From NCBI GenBank assembly GCA_027386095.1, contig DAHXUN010000003.1, positions 62,001-126,000 of the forward strand: a stretch of 64,000 nt of DNA. Reading direction: 5' to 3'. The stretch is from Nitrososphaerota archaeon (GTDB taxonomy: Archaea > Thermoproteota > Nitrososphaeria > Nitrososphaerales > UBA183). The first letter of the stretch is position 1. Every line of letters starts with the position of its first letter. The translations under genes were made by a program, and so were the position numbers. The notes under the pieces were generated by a model. It had not been told where the DNA came from and did not search any database. It was given only the letters and a program-made list of their open reading frames with translations. Positions 1-8,232 of the stretch are shown one piece after another.

Positions 1-159
1 GGCCTCCTAGGCTGGTTGGCTGCCTTTACGTGGGCATTCCACACCTCCTGGCTCGGCGCCGTCGCGGTCGTAGTCCTGGCGTGGTTCATATCGATGGCCT
101 TGGACGTGGCTCTGACAGGCGCGTTCGGGGTCGGCTTCCCCGCCTCCTATCCCTTCTGA
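1..159 (+). CDS. C-terminal end of a membrane protein (5' truncated)
   Basis: An open frame enters from the left edge and ends at a TGA at 157-159, giving 52 residues. It is very rich in Trp, Leu, Ala and Val, reads LLGWLAAFTWAFHTSWLGA and then VAVVVLAWFISMALDVALT, and ends in FGVGFPASYPF. This looks like two membrane segments or one hairpin. The frame has no start in the window, so the gene begins upstream. It converges on the PAC2 gene with two bases between the stops. The family cannot be named from this fragment. Confidence 0.6.
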   Translation, partial: GLLGWLAAFTWAFHTSWLGAVAVVVLAWFISMALDVALTGAFGVGFPASYPF

Positions 160-161
160 CT

Positions 162-935
162 CTATCCGATGTAGCCTGGCCTCTGTTCGCGCGACGACTG
201 TGGAGCTGCCTCACGAGACTGTTCCGCCATCGCCTGGAGCTGGCTGATCACCTTCTGCGTCTCTTCGGCCCTCTCATTCAGCCTGGACGTGTCCATCGGT
301 ATGTCTAGCACCCTCGACAGCAGCTCGAGGACGGCCTTGGAGGCCGTAGCATCGACGACATAGCCTGACGTCTCCCCGAGGAGGCACGCGCCTTCCAATC
401 CCCTGAGCGCCCCCACCCCTATGAGCAGCCCGTTCATTCCGCTTATCCCGCCGTCTTTCATCAGCGTGACTCCGTTGGCAGACAGTGCGTCTGCCATCTC
501 CTTGCATGTTCCTGCACCGTACACCTTTGGAGACTTCGTGAATGAGCCTGTTATGTAGGCCGCCAGCGTATATACTCTCTTCACCCCGCACTTCTTCGCG
601 AACTTCACCACCTTGTCTGAAAGCTCATACTCTCCTTCGGAGGTCGTCGGCTGAGTGTCGGCGGTGAATACCATGATGCTCCTCTTCCCCTTCATGGACG
701 CGAAGAAGAGTTCGCCCTTGGGGGGCTCCGCTGTCCCGTCTTCCTTCACATTCACCTGAGGCGGAAACGTGGCGCTGGTGTACTCAGCGACCTTTTTCAG
801 CCTGAGCGAGGTCACCAGGTGGTCCGCCGCGAGCTTCCCCACGTAGCCGCTCCCGGGGAGCCCGCAGACAAGGACAGGCTGCATGCCCCTTGGGACCGAA
901 AGAACCCTCTCTTTGACCACCGTCGTGGCGCTCAT
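162..935 (-). CDS. PAC2-family proteasome assembly chaperone-like protein
   Basis: A 257-residue protein of the PAC2 (proteasome assembly chaperone 2) family. Family features are the N-terminal VLVCGLPGSGYVGKLAADHL segment, a conserved TYTLAAY-type core (VKRVYTLAAYITGSF) and the Gly-rich GISGMNGLLIGVG stretch. The last 50 residues are hydrophilic and predicted helical. The archaeal homologues are thought to act in proteasome assembly, although direct evidence is limited. The ATG overlaps the stop of the upstream PDCD5-like gene by four bases (ATGA), so the two are probably cotranscribed. Proteasome beta genes lie at 6.9 and 12.9 kb. Confidence 0.82.
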   Translation of the reverse strand: MSATTVVKERVLSVPRGMQPVLVCGLPGSGYVGKLAADHLVTSLRLKKVAEYTSATFPPQVNVKEDGTAEPPKGELFFASMKGKRSIMVFTADTQPTTSEGEYELSDKVVKFAKKCGVKRVYTLAAYITGSFTKSPKVYGAGTCKEMADALSANGVTLMKDGGISGMNGLLIGVGALRGLEGACLLGETSGYVVDATASKAVLELLSRVLDIPMDTSRLNERAEETQKVISQLQAMAEQSREAAPQSSREQRPGYIG

Positions 936-1306
936 TCCTCCCTCTTCCCGAGCTTCTCGCTCAGGTCAACAAGCTTCCCCTGGTCCATCACCTTGATCGA
1001 TGTCTTCATCCGGAACCTCAGCCCGAGCTGCCTGAATATGGATAGCAGTTCGCCCCCTCCAATCGTTCCGTTCAGCCGGCCGGCACGAACCATCCCCGCG
1101 AGCTCTTTGATCAGCCTCTCCGTCTCGGCGGGATAGAACGAGTACGCCGTCTCAAGAACCTCGGCCCCTCTGTCGTAGAGTACCGCCTCTACCACTTCCC
1201 TGTCGGTCTTCTCCTTTCTGGGAGCCTGCTCCGCTGCTTTCAGTCTCTTCCTAAGCTCCTCGAGCTTCCGCTGCTCTAGGAGCTTCAGGTCGGTGTCTTC
1301 AGCCAT
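932..1306 (-). CDS. PDCD5/TFAR19-like DNA-binding protein
   Basis: A 124-residue basic, helical protein. It opens with a charged coiled-coil-like helix (LKLLEQRKLEELRKRLKAAE), as in PDCD5 proteins, followed by a compact helical domain and the C-terminal FRMKTSIKVMDQGKLVDLSE segment typical of TACK members. PDCD5 homologues bind double-stranded DNA; their cellular job in archaea is unclear. A TATA-like box (reverse strand GTTTTATTG, 1333-1341) is centred 31 bases before the ATG, which suggests a leaderless mRNA shared with the PAC2 gene downstream. The assignment rests on pattern recognition of a weakly conserved family. Confidence 0.6.
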   Translation of the reverse strand: MAEDTDLKLLEQRKLEELRKRLKAAEQAPRKEKTDREVVEAVLYDRGAEVLETAYSFYPAETERLIKELAGMVRAGRLNGTIGGGELLSIFRQLGLRFRMKTSIKVMDQGKLVDLSEKLGKREE

Positions 1307-1501
1307 TGCCTTCAGGTCGCTGGCTTCTGTCGCAATAAAACGCTTGCTGACCGGCGGCGCCCGGCGTGGAGGCCCTGCCGCATATGGTCAGGCTCCGTTC
1401 GGGGGTGACACCAGCGCAGGTGGTGCCCAGAATGCGACGTAATTCGTGGCCCTCACCTCCCTGTTCTGCGGGGATGGGCTGCCTACTACGCCGAGCGGGC
1501 A

Positions 1502-1930
1502 CTATGGTTGGGTAATCTTGATACTCTGGGTTGGACAGCTGGTTTCGCAGGCCATGCAGAAGATGCAGTCCATCTCTCTCACAGGGTCGCATTTGTCGCT
1601 CCTGTACTGGTTCCACTCGGGGGTCCCCTGTTCGATGACTTTGTCCTTCCCGGTGCCCGCCTGGCCAGGGTTGAGCAACCATTCGAACACAAACACCGGA
1701 CAGACATCCATGCAGACTCCGTCCGCGACGCACGACTCCCAGTCGATCGCCACCTGGGTGCCATGGATCCCGTTGGTGGTCGGATACGGCTTTCCTTCAC
1801 CGTCGTTCCTCGTGACTCCTGCTGCCCTCACTTTGTGCCCGCTGTGTTCCCCTGTTTCTGGGAACTGGTCGGGCTTCGACAGGAAGTTCGGGTCGATCGG
1901 CGCAGACTTGTAACCTACATCACGTGTCAT
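1502..1930 (-). CDS. zfx: Zinc-containing 2x[4Fe-4S]-type ferredoxin
   Basis: Resembles the Sulfolobus zinc ferredoxin. An N-terminal extension carries GEHSGHKV, whose histidines bind zinc in the family, then IDWESCVADGVCMDVCPV (first cluster) and CIFCMACETSCP (second cluster). It is a soluble electron carrier, usually for 2-oxoacid:ferredoxin oxidoreductases. I prefer the ATG at 1930 (142 residues, MTRDVGYK) to a TTG three codons upstream, because a TATA-like box (reverse CTTATAA, 1960-1966) sits about 33 bases before it. An insertion of about 15 residues separates the clusters, as in related proteins. It stands alone, with no oxidoreductase beside it. Confidence 0.93.
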   Translation of the reverse strand: MTRDVGYKSAPIDPNFLSKPDQFPETGEHSGHKVRAAGVTRNDGEGKPYPTTNGIHGTQVAIDWESCVADGVCMDVCPVFVFEWLLNPGQAGTGKDKVIEQGTPEWNQYRSDKCDPVREMDCIFCMACETSCPTQSIKITQP

Positions 1931-2055
1931 GACTGTCAAACATCGCCACCGTCAGGTAGTTATAAGTGATACGGAGTCTAGACGTGACAGTCGCCTCTCT
2001 CCTCATCAGGCGTGCCCAAACGTCGCCTCTCGTCCCAAGGCGACTCCGTTGCGAC

Positions 2056-2748
2056 CTATCCAGAGTTAGACATGAGCTCGAAGCCTCCGTCGTCTCCGAG
2101 CTTGTAGACTGCGATTGGTTTTATCGTGAAGATCCCCACTTCGGCCACCCCGGGGATGGATTTCGCTCTCATCTCAAGGTCCCTCGGGTCGTCAATTGGC
2201 TCGAACAGCGTGTCTAGGATCACGTTCCCGCTCTCAGTGAAGTACGGATACCCCTTGGGAAGGAGCCTCTCTTCTGGGGTGCCGCCGAGCGTCGAAAGCT
2301 TCAGCTTGGCGCTCTCCCTGGCCATGGGGACGACCTCGACTGGGACCCTCACGCCGTTTTCGCAGAGTTTCTTCGTGAACTTTGCTTCCCCCGCTACAAT
2401 CACGACGGACCTCGCGCCTCCCATGACGATCTTTTCTTTCAGCAGGGCCCCGCCTCCTCCCTTGACCAGGTTAAGTCCGGCGTCCACCTGGTCGGCGCCG
2501 TCTATTACGAGGTCGACCGAGCCCTTGAACGGTACGACCTCGAAGCCGCACTTTGCCGCCGCCATCTCGATCTGGGTCGAGGTCGCTACACCTCTGATCG
2601 CCTTCGACCTCGCCATTACTAGGGGAGACAGTTCTTCGAGGAGCGCCGCCACGGTCGAACCGCTGCCAAGGCCGAGAGTCATGCCTGGGGAGATCCGCTC
2701 GGCAAGCTCCTTGGCCACTCCCTTCAGGGCGTCCCTTGACTTGTCCAT
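2056..2748 (-). CDS. rpiA: Ribose-5-phosphate isomerase A
   Basis: A 230-residue RpiA, the usual family length, which interconverts ribose 5-phosphate and ribulose 5-phosphate to supply nucleotide precursors. Diagnostic motifs are GLGSGSTVAALLEEL, VIDGADQVD (catalytic Asp region) and KGGGGALLKEKIV (catalytic Glu/Lys loop). The ATG overlaps the stop of the upstream coiled-coil membrane gene (ATGA-type), so the two are translationally coupled. The C-terminal tail ends in a hydrophilic LGDDGGFELMSNSG that is not needed for the fold. Confidence 0.96.
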   Translation of the reverse strand: MDKSRDALKGVAKELAERISPGMTLGLGSGSTVAALLEELSPLVMARSKAIRGVATSTQIEMAAAKCGFEVVPFKGSVDLVIDGADQVDAGLNLVKGGGGALLKEKIVMGGARSVVIVAGEAKFTKKLCENGVRVPVEVVPMARESAKLKLSTLGGTPEERLLPKGYPYFTESGNVILDTLFEPIDDPRDLEMRAKSIPGVAEVGIFTIKPIAVYKLGDDGGFELMSNSG

Positions 2749-3407
2749 CAGCCTTCCTGCTGCTTCTTTTCGATGTCTATCTGCTCTAGCTTAGTGAGGG
2801 CGTCCATCACTTCGTCCCTGATCACCTTGACCCTCTTCTCTGACTCGCTCATCTCGGGTTTGGCCCTCCTCTCCACGACCCGCTCGAGGTCGGTGGCCTT
2901 CTCGACCTTGGGGGCGGCCTCCTTAACGGGCTGAGGAGCTGCCGGTCCGAGCCTCTGCTTCGCCACGTCCAGCCTGGACTCGATGTTCCGTATCTTGCTC
3001 TCAAAGAGGGTCACCAGTTCGTTTCGGAGCCCTTCGAGTTCTCCTACTTCGACGACCAGCTCGACGTCCTTCAATTTAGCCTGGAGGTCTTTGATCTGGT
3101 CGCTATATCGCTTGGATATCATCTCCCTCTCTTCGCGGGTTATCCTCCCCTCGCTCTCCGCTTCGTAGAGTTTCATCATAGCGGAGGAGAGGAGGTCTCT
3201 CTCGACCATAATCGTCCTCATCTCTCTCCGAGAGCGTTCCAGCTCAGCAGTGGTCACGGTGGACTCGACGGTCCTAGCTTCTGCGTCGACCCGCCTCACG
3301 GACACCTTCGCCTGCTTCGGCCTCCTGTAGAACACAACGTACGACGCCAGTCCGCCTAGGCCGAGGCCGACAATACCGGCGACCACCACTGTCAGAGCAT
3401 CGACCAT
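2748..3407 (-). CDS. Membrane-anchored coiled-coil protein
   Basis: A 219-residue protein with one N-terminal membrane segment (VVVAGIVGLGLGGLASYVVF, residues about 7-27) followed by a basic RRPKQAK, so the remainder should face the cytoplasm. Residues about 50-150 are strongly heptad-like and rich in Glu, Arg and Leu (coiled coil). A Pro/Ala-rich linker precedes a final helical segment. No catalytic motif is visible. Its gene directly precedes rpiA with overlapping stop and start. A structural or scaffold role at the membrane is possible, but the function is unknown. Confidence 0.72.
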   Translation of the reverse strand: MVDALTVVVAGIVGLGLGGLASYVVFYRRPKQAKVSVRRVDAEARTVESTVTTAELERSRREMRTIMVERDLLSSAMMKLYEAESEGRITREEREMISKRYSDQIKDLQAKLKDVELVVEVGELEGLRNELVTLFESKIRNIESRLDVAKQRLGPAAPQPVKEAAPKVEKATDLERVVERRAKPEMSESEKRVKVIRDEVMDALTKLEQIDIEKKQQEG

Positions 3408-3504
3408 GCGCGCCTATCCTTGCCCGCGCTTAGGCGCTTTGGTATAAAAGCAGATTCGCGCGAGCCACTGCGCCCTCAGCGGGACGTTGCGTTGTGTTCT
3501 CGCT

Positions 3505-3735
3505 CTAGGTCGGCGGAGGGGATATCATGATTATGTTGTCCCCACGCACGATCAGTGTACCCAGTGAACTCGACTGTCCGTCGTCGGACACCTCTTCCGC
3601 TTTCTCAAGGGCCAGGTTCATGTGCTGGTCGAATCCTTGAAGACTCCCTCTGATGACTTTCCCTCCCTTCAGCTTGATCAAGACGACCTTCCCGAAGCTC
3701 TCGTCTAGGACCTTGACTGCCATGTCTACGGACAA
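3505..3735 (-). CDS. Sm-like (LSm) RNA-binding protein
   Basis: A small LSm protein that forms RNA-binding heptameric rings. The Sm1 motif is visible in VVLIKLKGGKVIRGSLQGFD followed by QHMNLALEKAEE, with the conserved D-x-x-MN RNA-contacting residues, and Sm2 in LGTLIVRGDNIIMISP. The frame opens with a TTG at 3735 (76 residues); an in-frame ATG at 3723 would give 72. A TATA-like element at 3767-3776 is shared with the divergent PUA gene. In many archaea an L37e gene follows LSm, but none is seen here. Confidence 0.92.
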   Translation of the reverse strand: MSVDMAVKVLDESFGKVVLIKLKGGKVIRGSLQGFDQHMNLALEKAEEVSDDGQSSSLGTLIVRGDNIIMISPPPT

Positions 3736-3766
3736 GTTGTTCCCTTGAACCTGCCGTCTGGATTCA

Positions 3767-3776
3767 TTTATTTAAA
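3767..3776. promoter_or_regulatory. Bidirectional TATA-like element
   Basis: TTTATTTAAA lies between the divergent LSm and PUA genes. Its centre is about 27 bases before the TTG of the PUA gene, a leaderless spacing, and about 36 bases before the TTG (48 before the ATG) of the LSm gene. The element is A/T-rich in otherwise GC-rich DNA and nearly symmetrical, so it could serve TBP in both directions. Confidence 0.55.
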
Positions 3777-3798
3777 GCAGTCATGAACGCTCCCCCAG

Positions 3799-4278
3799 TT
3801 GAAAAGATGGGTCCTGTCACACAGAGACTCGGTAGGGATGATCGCGAAGCTGGAGGGGTCCATGGGCGTCTCCTTCAGCCTGCCGAAGTCTGCCCAGGCG
3901 GAGTGTGCGGAGCCAGAAGAAGGCATCGTCTTCGTTAAGCTCGAAGATTACGAGCTAGTGCAGTCCGGAGACGTGTTCTTCCCGTTCCTGGGGTCTCAGC
4001 CTGCCCTCGCCCTCTTCCCGTCAGTCGTGGTCGACGAGGGCGCCATCAGGTTCCTCATCAACGGGGCCGACGTGATGCGGCCCGGCATAAGGAAGATGGA
4101 CGACTGGGGGGCGCCAGGGAAGCTTGTTGTCGTCAGGGAGGAGAAGAAGGGGCGCGCCATAGTGGTCGGCCGCGCGACCGTCCCAGGCGCTGAAGCTGAG
4201 TCAATGTCCAAAGGTGAGTGCGTGAAGAACCTGCACCATGTGGGAGACCGATACTGGGCCGCCCACAAATCCCTCTGA
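3799..4278 (+). CDS. PUA-domain RNA-binding protein
   Basis: A 159-residue archaeal PUA protein. The N-terminal pre-PUA part starts KRWVLSHRDSVGMIAKL and the PUA domain is seen in the C-terminal half (FLINGADVMRPGIRKMDD, then RAIVVGRATV). Such proteins resemble MCTS1/Tma20 and bind structured RNA, possibly rRNA or initiation complexes. The TTG at 3799 is chosen because the residues right after it match the pre-PUA domain and a TATA box sits about 27 bases upstream. It is divergent from the LSm gene. The exact cellular role is not known. Confidence 0.82.
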   Translation: MKRWVLSHRDSVGMIAKLEGSMGVSFSLPKSAQAECAEPEEGIVFVKLEDYELVQSGDVFFPFLGSQPALALFPSVVVDEGAIRFLINGADVMRPGIRKMDDWGAPGKLVVVREEKKGRAIVVGRATVPGAEAESMSKGECVKNLHHVGDRYWAAHKSL

Positions 4279-4291
4279 TCGTTTTTACTTT
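4279..4291 (+). terminator. T-rich putative transcription terminator
   Basis: A CGTTTTTACTTT run immediately follows the PUA gene stop. Archaeal RNA polymerase pauses and terminates at U-rich tracts, assisted by FttA (encoded at 4.9-6.9 kb). No hairpin is needed or evident. The call depends on base composition alone. Confidence 0.35.
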
Positions 4292-4411
4292 CGCGCCCCC
4301 CTCTCCTTTTAAGCTGAGAACGAAATCCCCGCCCGGAGAACTATTCTCTACAACGGTGTCTAACTAATTCAGGGCCGTGACAGAATTGCTGGCGCCGCCC
4401 TACCCTTAATA

Positions 4412-4738
4412 ATGGCCATGAGTCACGGAGAGCCACTTCAAATGTCCGGTGTGATGCAGGAGAGGAAGCTCGAAGGGAAGAGCAAGGAGATTCTTCTGAA
4501 GGCGCTGGCGCTCAAGAGCATCGAGGAGCTGCCTAAGATTCAGGAAGACGTCTCCAACAAGACCATAGTGATACTCAAAGTGACCCCGCTGGCCCAGAAG
4601 AGCCTCGAAGAGCTGAAGTCCTCGGTCGAGCAGCTATACGAGTTCGCCACCTCGGTCGGTGGGGACATCGCCAGGCTTGGGGACGAAAGGGTCGTGATCA
4701 CCCCTCCGGGCGTGAGGATCTGGCGCGGGCTCCAGTAG
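4412..4738 (+). CDS. sepF: SepF-like cell division protein
   Basis: A 108-residue protein with an archaeal SepF (DUF552) core: TIVILKVTPLAQKSLEELKS, then VGGDIARLGDERVVITPPGV near the C-terminus. SepF forms dimers that bind FtsZ and, in archaea that have it, anchors the Z-ring to the membrane. The first 25 residues are variable and could hold the membrane-binding helix. Several in-frame ATG codons (4412, 4418, 4442, 4454) make the exact start uncertain. No ftsZ or cdv gene is in the window. Confidence 0.82.
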   Translation: MAMSHGEPLQMSGVMQERKLEGKSKEILLKALALKSIEELPKIQEDVSNKTIVILKVTPLAQKSLEELKSSVEQLYEFATSVGGDIARLGDERVVITPPGVRIWRGLQ

Positions 4739-4938
4739 GCCCCTCGTGTCATGAAGACCTGAGCCGCTTCCATGCAGCACGTGCGGCTACGGCGGCTCTC
4801 CGCCGTAAGCTCCAACAAAGGCGGGCGCCGGCACGAACAGATTGCGAGCCACGTCCTCCGGGCCTCCCCGTCACGGACCTGAACCAGTCACGGGGACGGA
4901 CTTCAGGCCCAAGGGGCGTTGCCGGGTCCGAGCCAGTG

Positions 4939-6852
4939 TCAGTAGACCCTGATTGCTTCCTGGACTGCGGGGTGAATCGCGGGGACCCTGTAAATCCTCT
5001 GTATGGCGTATGCGAGGTTCTCCGTCTTCCTCTTCTCTCCGTGGTTCACGAGCACCAGCTGCAGCTTCGGTCTTACCTTGCCTACGAAGCGGATTATCTG
5101 GTTGTAGTCGCTGTGGCCGCTGAAGCCGTCCACCTTCTGGACCGAAGCCCTGACGTCTACGATCTTTATCTTGCCGTCCTGACCCATCAGGCTCGCCTGG
5201 CTCCCCCCGTCGAGGACCCTCCTTCCTATGGTCCCCTGAACCTGGTATGAGACGAAGATTATCTTGTTCTTCTCTGAGGGGGCGAGGTGTTCGAAGTAGT
5301 CGAGGACAGGCCCTCCCTCTAGCATCCCCGACGTCGCCATGATGATGGCAGGCCCTTCTCTGTACGCCTCTTCTCTGTCGCTCGGGTGCTCTACTTCGGT
5401 AAAGTACTCAGACTTGAACGGGTTCACCCCTTCTTCGAGTATCTTGGCTCTCAGCTCCCTGGAGAGATAGTCGGCATAGGAGACGTGAATCGCCGTGGCT
5501 TCCGAGATCATCCCTTCCGTGAAGACCGGCGCCTCCACGAGCACCTTGTTCTTCATGTACTGATCTATCACCAGAAGTATCTCCTGTGCCCTCCCCACGG
5601 CTGGGATTGGGATCAGCACCTTCCCTCCGTTTCTGAGGGTGCCGTTGATGGCGTTGACGAAGTTCATCTCCACCTCTTCACGTACCGGCATGATGTCCTC
5701 CTTCGCTCCGTAGGTGCTCTCGGTGATTAGAGTCTCCACCCTGGGATAGTTCCAGGTAGCCGAGTCGAAGAGTTGGGTTCTCCCATACTTGTAGTCCCCG
5801 GTGTAGACTATGTTGTGCGCGCCCTCCCCGATGTGGAGGTGGACAGTTGCGGACCCTAGGATGTGCCCCGCGTTGTTGAACACGAGCTTGATGTCGGGCG
5901 ATATGTCTGTCACCATGCCGTAGGGGAGGGTGATGGTGTGCTGAATCTCGTCTCTGATGTCCTTCTGGTCGTAAATCAGCCTCCCTCCTTCGATCTGGGC
6001 GATTTTGACGAAGTCGTTCTGCAGCATGGTCATCAGAGGGAGGGTCGGCTCTGTGCAGTACACAGGTCCGTCGTAGCCATACTTGTACATGGCAGGGACG
6101 AAGCCCTGGTGGTCGAGATGCGCATGGCTCACCACTATAGCATCTATCTCTCCGGGCGATATGTCGGCCCAGTCGAGGCGCGGATAGGCGTCCCAGGGGT
6201 TCCTCGAGCCAGGATGTATGCCACAGTCAAGTAGCACCTTGCTCTCAGCCGTCTCGACGAGCACGCACGACCTTCCCACCTGTTGAAATGCGCCGAGGGT
6301 CTTGATGGTGACGTGCTCCTCTGCCGCGATCCTCGGTCTGAATATCGCTTCGCCCAGCTCCCGGTAGAACTTCTCTCTTATCTCGGACCCTGCTTTCAGC
6401 GCGAAGTATACGTTCTGGATGGCGGTGGATTTTATGTGCGGGGCCTTGCGGACCTTGATTTTCCATCCCGTATTCTCCATCGCGCTGCCGAGATCGAAGC
6501 CAGCGTCCTGAGAGAGCAGCCTGGGATTCTCCGCTTCGATGGTTATCTCGCCCAGCGCGTCGTCGAAGAAGTAGTTGGACGCCCCCGCGTCAGGAGGAAC
6601 GGCCCTCTCGAGGACCTGCCTCGCGTCGCTCTCCTGCTTCCTTATCGACTTCTCAGTCCTGGTGACGACTCTCCTCTTCAAGGAGTTCACTATCTCTGAA
6701 ATGACATAGCTGTTCTTGTGGAGGTAGGCTGGGTTCTTTGTATAGAGGGCTATCCTGGGGCCCTCATACTCTATCCTTGTGATCTGAGCCTCCGCTGGGA
6801 TATTGTTCAGAATAGCGCTCATCAGGCTCACGCCGTTGGCTTTCTGTTCCAA
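4939..6852 (-). CDS. fttA: FttA/aCPSF1 transcription termination ribonuclease
   Basis: A 637-residue KH-MBL-beta-CASP ribonuclease, matching aCPSF1/FttA in length. Two KH-like segments occupy residues 1-150. The metallo-beta-lactamase core has HAHLDH within VVSHAHLDHQGFVPAMYKYG, and the beta-CASP part has LITESTYGAKE, VLIPIPAVGRAQE and DGFSGHSDYNQI. FttA cleaves nascent RNA at U-rich 3' ends and releases RNA polymerase. The TTG start at 6852 is two bases after the psmB stop, so the two genes form one operon, which links RNA 3'-end processing to the proteasome. Confidence 0.96.
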   Translation of the reverse strand: MEQKANGVSLMSAILNNIPAEAQITRIEYEGPRIALYTKNPAYLHKNSYVISEIVNSLKRRVVTRTEKSIRKQESDARQVLERAVPPDAGASNYFFDDALGEITIEAENPRLLSQDAGFDLGSAMENTGWKIKVRKAPHIKSTAIQNVYFALKAGSEIREKFYRELGEAIFRPRIAAEEHVTIKTLGAFQQVGRSCVLVETAESKVLLDCGIHPGSRNPWDAYPRLDWADISPGEIDAIVVSHAHLDHQGFVPAMYKYGYDGPVYCTEPTLPLMTMLQNDFVKIAQIEGGRLIYDQKDIRDEIQHTITLPYGMVTDISPDIKLVFNNAGHILGSATVHLHIGEGAHNIVYTGDYKYGRTQLFDSATWNYPRVETLITESTYGAKEDIMPVREEVEMNFVNAINGTLRNGGKVLIPIPAVGRAQEILLVIDQYMKNKVLVEAPVFTEGMISEATAIHVSYADYLSRELRAKILEEGVNPFKSEYFTEVEHPSDREEAYREGPAIIMATSGMLEGGPVLDYFEHLAPSEKNKIIFVSYQVQGTIGRRVLDGGSQASLMGQDGKIKIVDVRASVQKVDGFSGHSDYNQIIRFVGKVRPKLQLVLVNHGEKRKTENLAYAIQRIYRVPAIHPAVQEAIRVY

Positions 6853-6854
6853 GA

Positions 6855-7535
6855 CTAACTTTTAGTTGTAAACTGGGCCAGGAGCTTGTCCTTCTCAGCT
6901 TCTGTCAGCTCGCGGAACCCTCCCTTGTCGATTATCCCTACGTCGAAGTGGTCCCCCGTCGCCACGTTTCTACTGGTGGCCGCGATTATCGCCTTGGCGG
7001 CCAGCGGGTAAGCTTTCGCCACCGCCATCCCTGCCTTGAACTCTGCCTCCAGCACTCCGTAGGCGACAGGCGAGCCGCTCCCGGTGGCTATCATGTTCTC
7101 CTGGTTGAGCGAACCGAATATGTCGACGTTGAAAAGGGAGCCACCTGTAGAGTCTACTCCGCCAACCAGCACGTCTGCTATCAGAGGATAAAGTCTCGAT
7201 GAAAAGAGCATGTTCGACACCACCTGTGCCGCCGCCTTCACTGGCATCTGCCTCCTCTTCTCCATCCTGTACATGCTCGAGTAATACTTCGCTGTGTCGG
7301 TCACGTTCTGGGCATCCGCCACCCCGCCGGATATGGTCATCGCGATGTTGTCGTCGATTCTGATAAGTTTCTTGCCTCTCTTGTGCGCGATGAACCCGCC
7401 TGCTGTGACCCGCGTGTCTGTCGCCAACACTACCCCGTCGGGACAGACCAGTCCAACAGTGGTGGTGCCGTGATACCTGGCCGACCCTAGCATCTTACCC
7501 CCAGTCTGATTGTATTCTCTAGACACTTTGTCCAC
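6855..7535 (-). CDS. psmB: Proteasome beta subunit, catalytically competent
   Basis: A 226-residue 20S proteasome beta subunit. A short propeptide ends at Gly before TTTVGLVCPDGVVLATDTRV, giving the mature N-terminal Thr1, with Asp17 and Lys33 (KRGKKL) in place for peptide hydrolysis. The start is read as GTG at 7535. A TATA-like element (7574-7584, reverse GATTAAATAAG) lies about 44 bases upstream, leaving a short leader. It is the first gene of an operon with fttA. A second beta gene at 12900 lacks Thr1, so this copy should supply the active sites. Confidence 0.95.
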   Translation of the reverse strand: MDKVSREYNQTGGKMLGSARYHGTTTVGLVCPDGVVLATDTRVTAGGFIAHKRGKKLIRIDDNIAMTISGGVADAQNVTDTAKYYSSMYRMEKRRQMPVKAAAQVVSNMLFSSRLYPLIADVLVGGVDSTGGSLFNVDIFGSLNQENMIATGSGSPVAYGVLEAEFKAGMAVAKAYPLAAKAIIAATSRNVATGDHFDVGIIDKGGFRELTEAEKDKLLAQFTTKS

Positions 7536-7582
7536 AAACCCCTCAGAACGGACAGACGCCGCGCCCCCTGTTGCTTATTTAA

Positions 7583-8083
7583 TCTTTCCAAGCTCCGCGG
7601 ATCTCGATCCTTCAGCGACGGGGGAACGGAGCCGAGCGTCGGGAGTCGCCCTGCCTGGGCATCCTGCACGCCCTGATACAGATTTTCGACGCACAAGGAG
7701 AAACGGAGGGCCTCCGTGCAGCCGTCTGGTGTCGGACCCTCTCCGCGAGCGTCCAAACAAGATTCCGTCATCGATGCCGGCGCGTGGCCTCGACGCGAGC
7801 TCTCCGACATCACCTCCGGCACGAGGGCGAGCATTGTGCATGCCTGCGCTCCCGAACGTGAAGAGCTCGCGGGTCTGCTCCTCTTGCTTGGGGGCGAGGC
7901 CAGCGCCCTCCTCTCATCGGGCCGCCCTTCACCCACCTCTCCGCAGAAAACGCGTTGGGGGAGCTTGTGGAACTCCTGGCAGGCCTCCCTGAGCGAGGGT
8001 TCGGAGTAGGCTCATGTGGGCTCCGAGCCGAGCACCGCAGGTTTCTACAACGCATGCGGTTTCACGGGTGCCCCTGCTGCGCC
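7583..8083 (+). pseudogene. Probable frameshifted gene remnant
   Basis: There is no intact gene between psmB and egsA, but coding-like sequence appears in segments. One frame reads LGILHALIQIFDAQGETEGL. A second frame (about 7770-7920) reads REELAGLLLLLGGEASALLS. The first frame then resumes with ENALGELVELLAGLPERGFG and ends in HRRFLQRMRFHGCPCCA before a TAA at about 8081. Two compensating frameshifts would join these into roughly 160 residues. Wobble positions are GC-rich in each segment, as in real genes here. No convincing start or family is recognised. A noncoding region with chance open frames is the alternative. Confidence 0.35.
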
Positions 8084-8202
8084 TAACGACCAGGGGATGC
8101 CCCATGCTTCGACCGGCGGTCGGCGCCTGGACGAATCCGCTATGGCAACTGCCAAGACCCCCGGCGAGTCGCCTCTGTGCGGCGCCTGACCCACCGAAGT
8201 GG

Positions 8203-8210
8203 CCTTAAGG
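8203..8210 (+). promoter_or_regulatory. TATA-like box of egsA
   Basis: CCTTAAGG is centred 26-27 bases before the egsA ATG at 8233, the spacing expected for a leaderless archaeal transcript. There is no Shine-Dalgarno-like sequence before the ATG. Confidence 0.45.
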
Positions 8211-8232
8211 CACTAGGCGAGGCGCCCCCCAC

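Noticed and set aside
4739..4938. Possible structured RNA between sepF and fttA
   Set aside because: Some short inverted repeats (for example GCGGCTACGGCGGCTCTCCGCC region), but no recognisable SRP, RNase P, tRNA or box C/D features.
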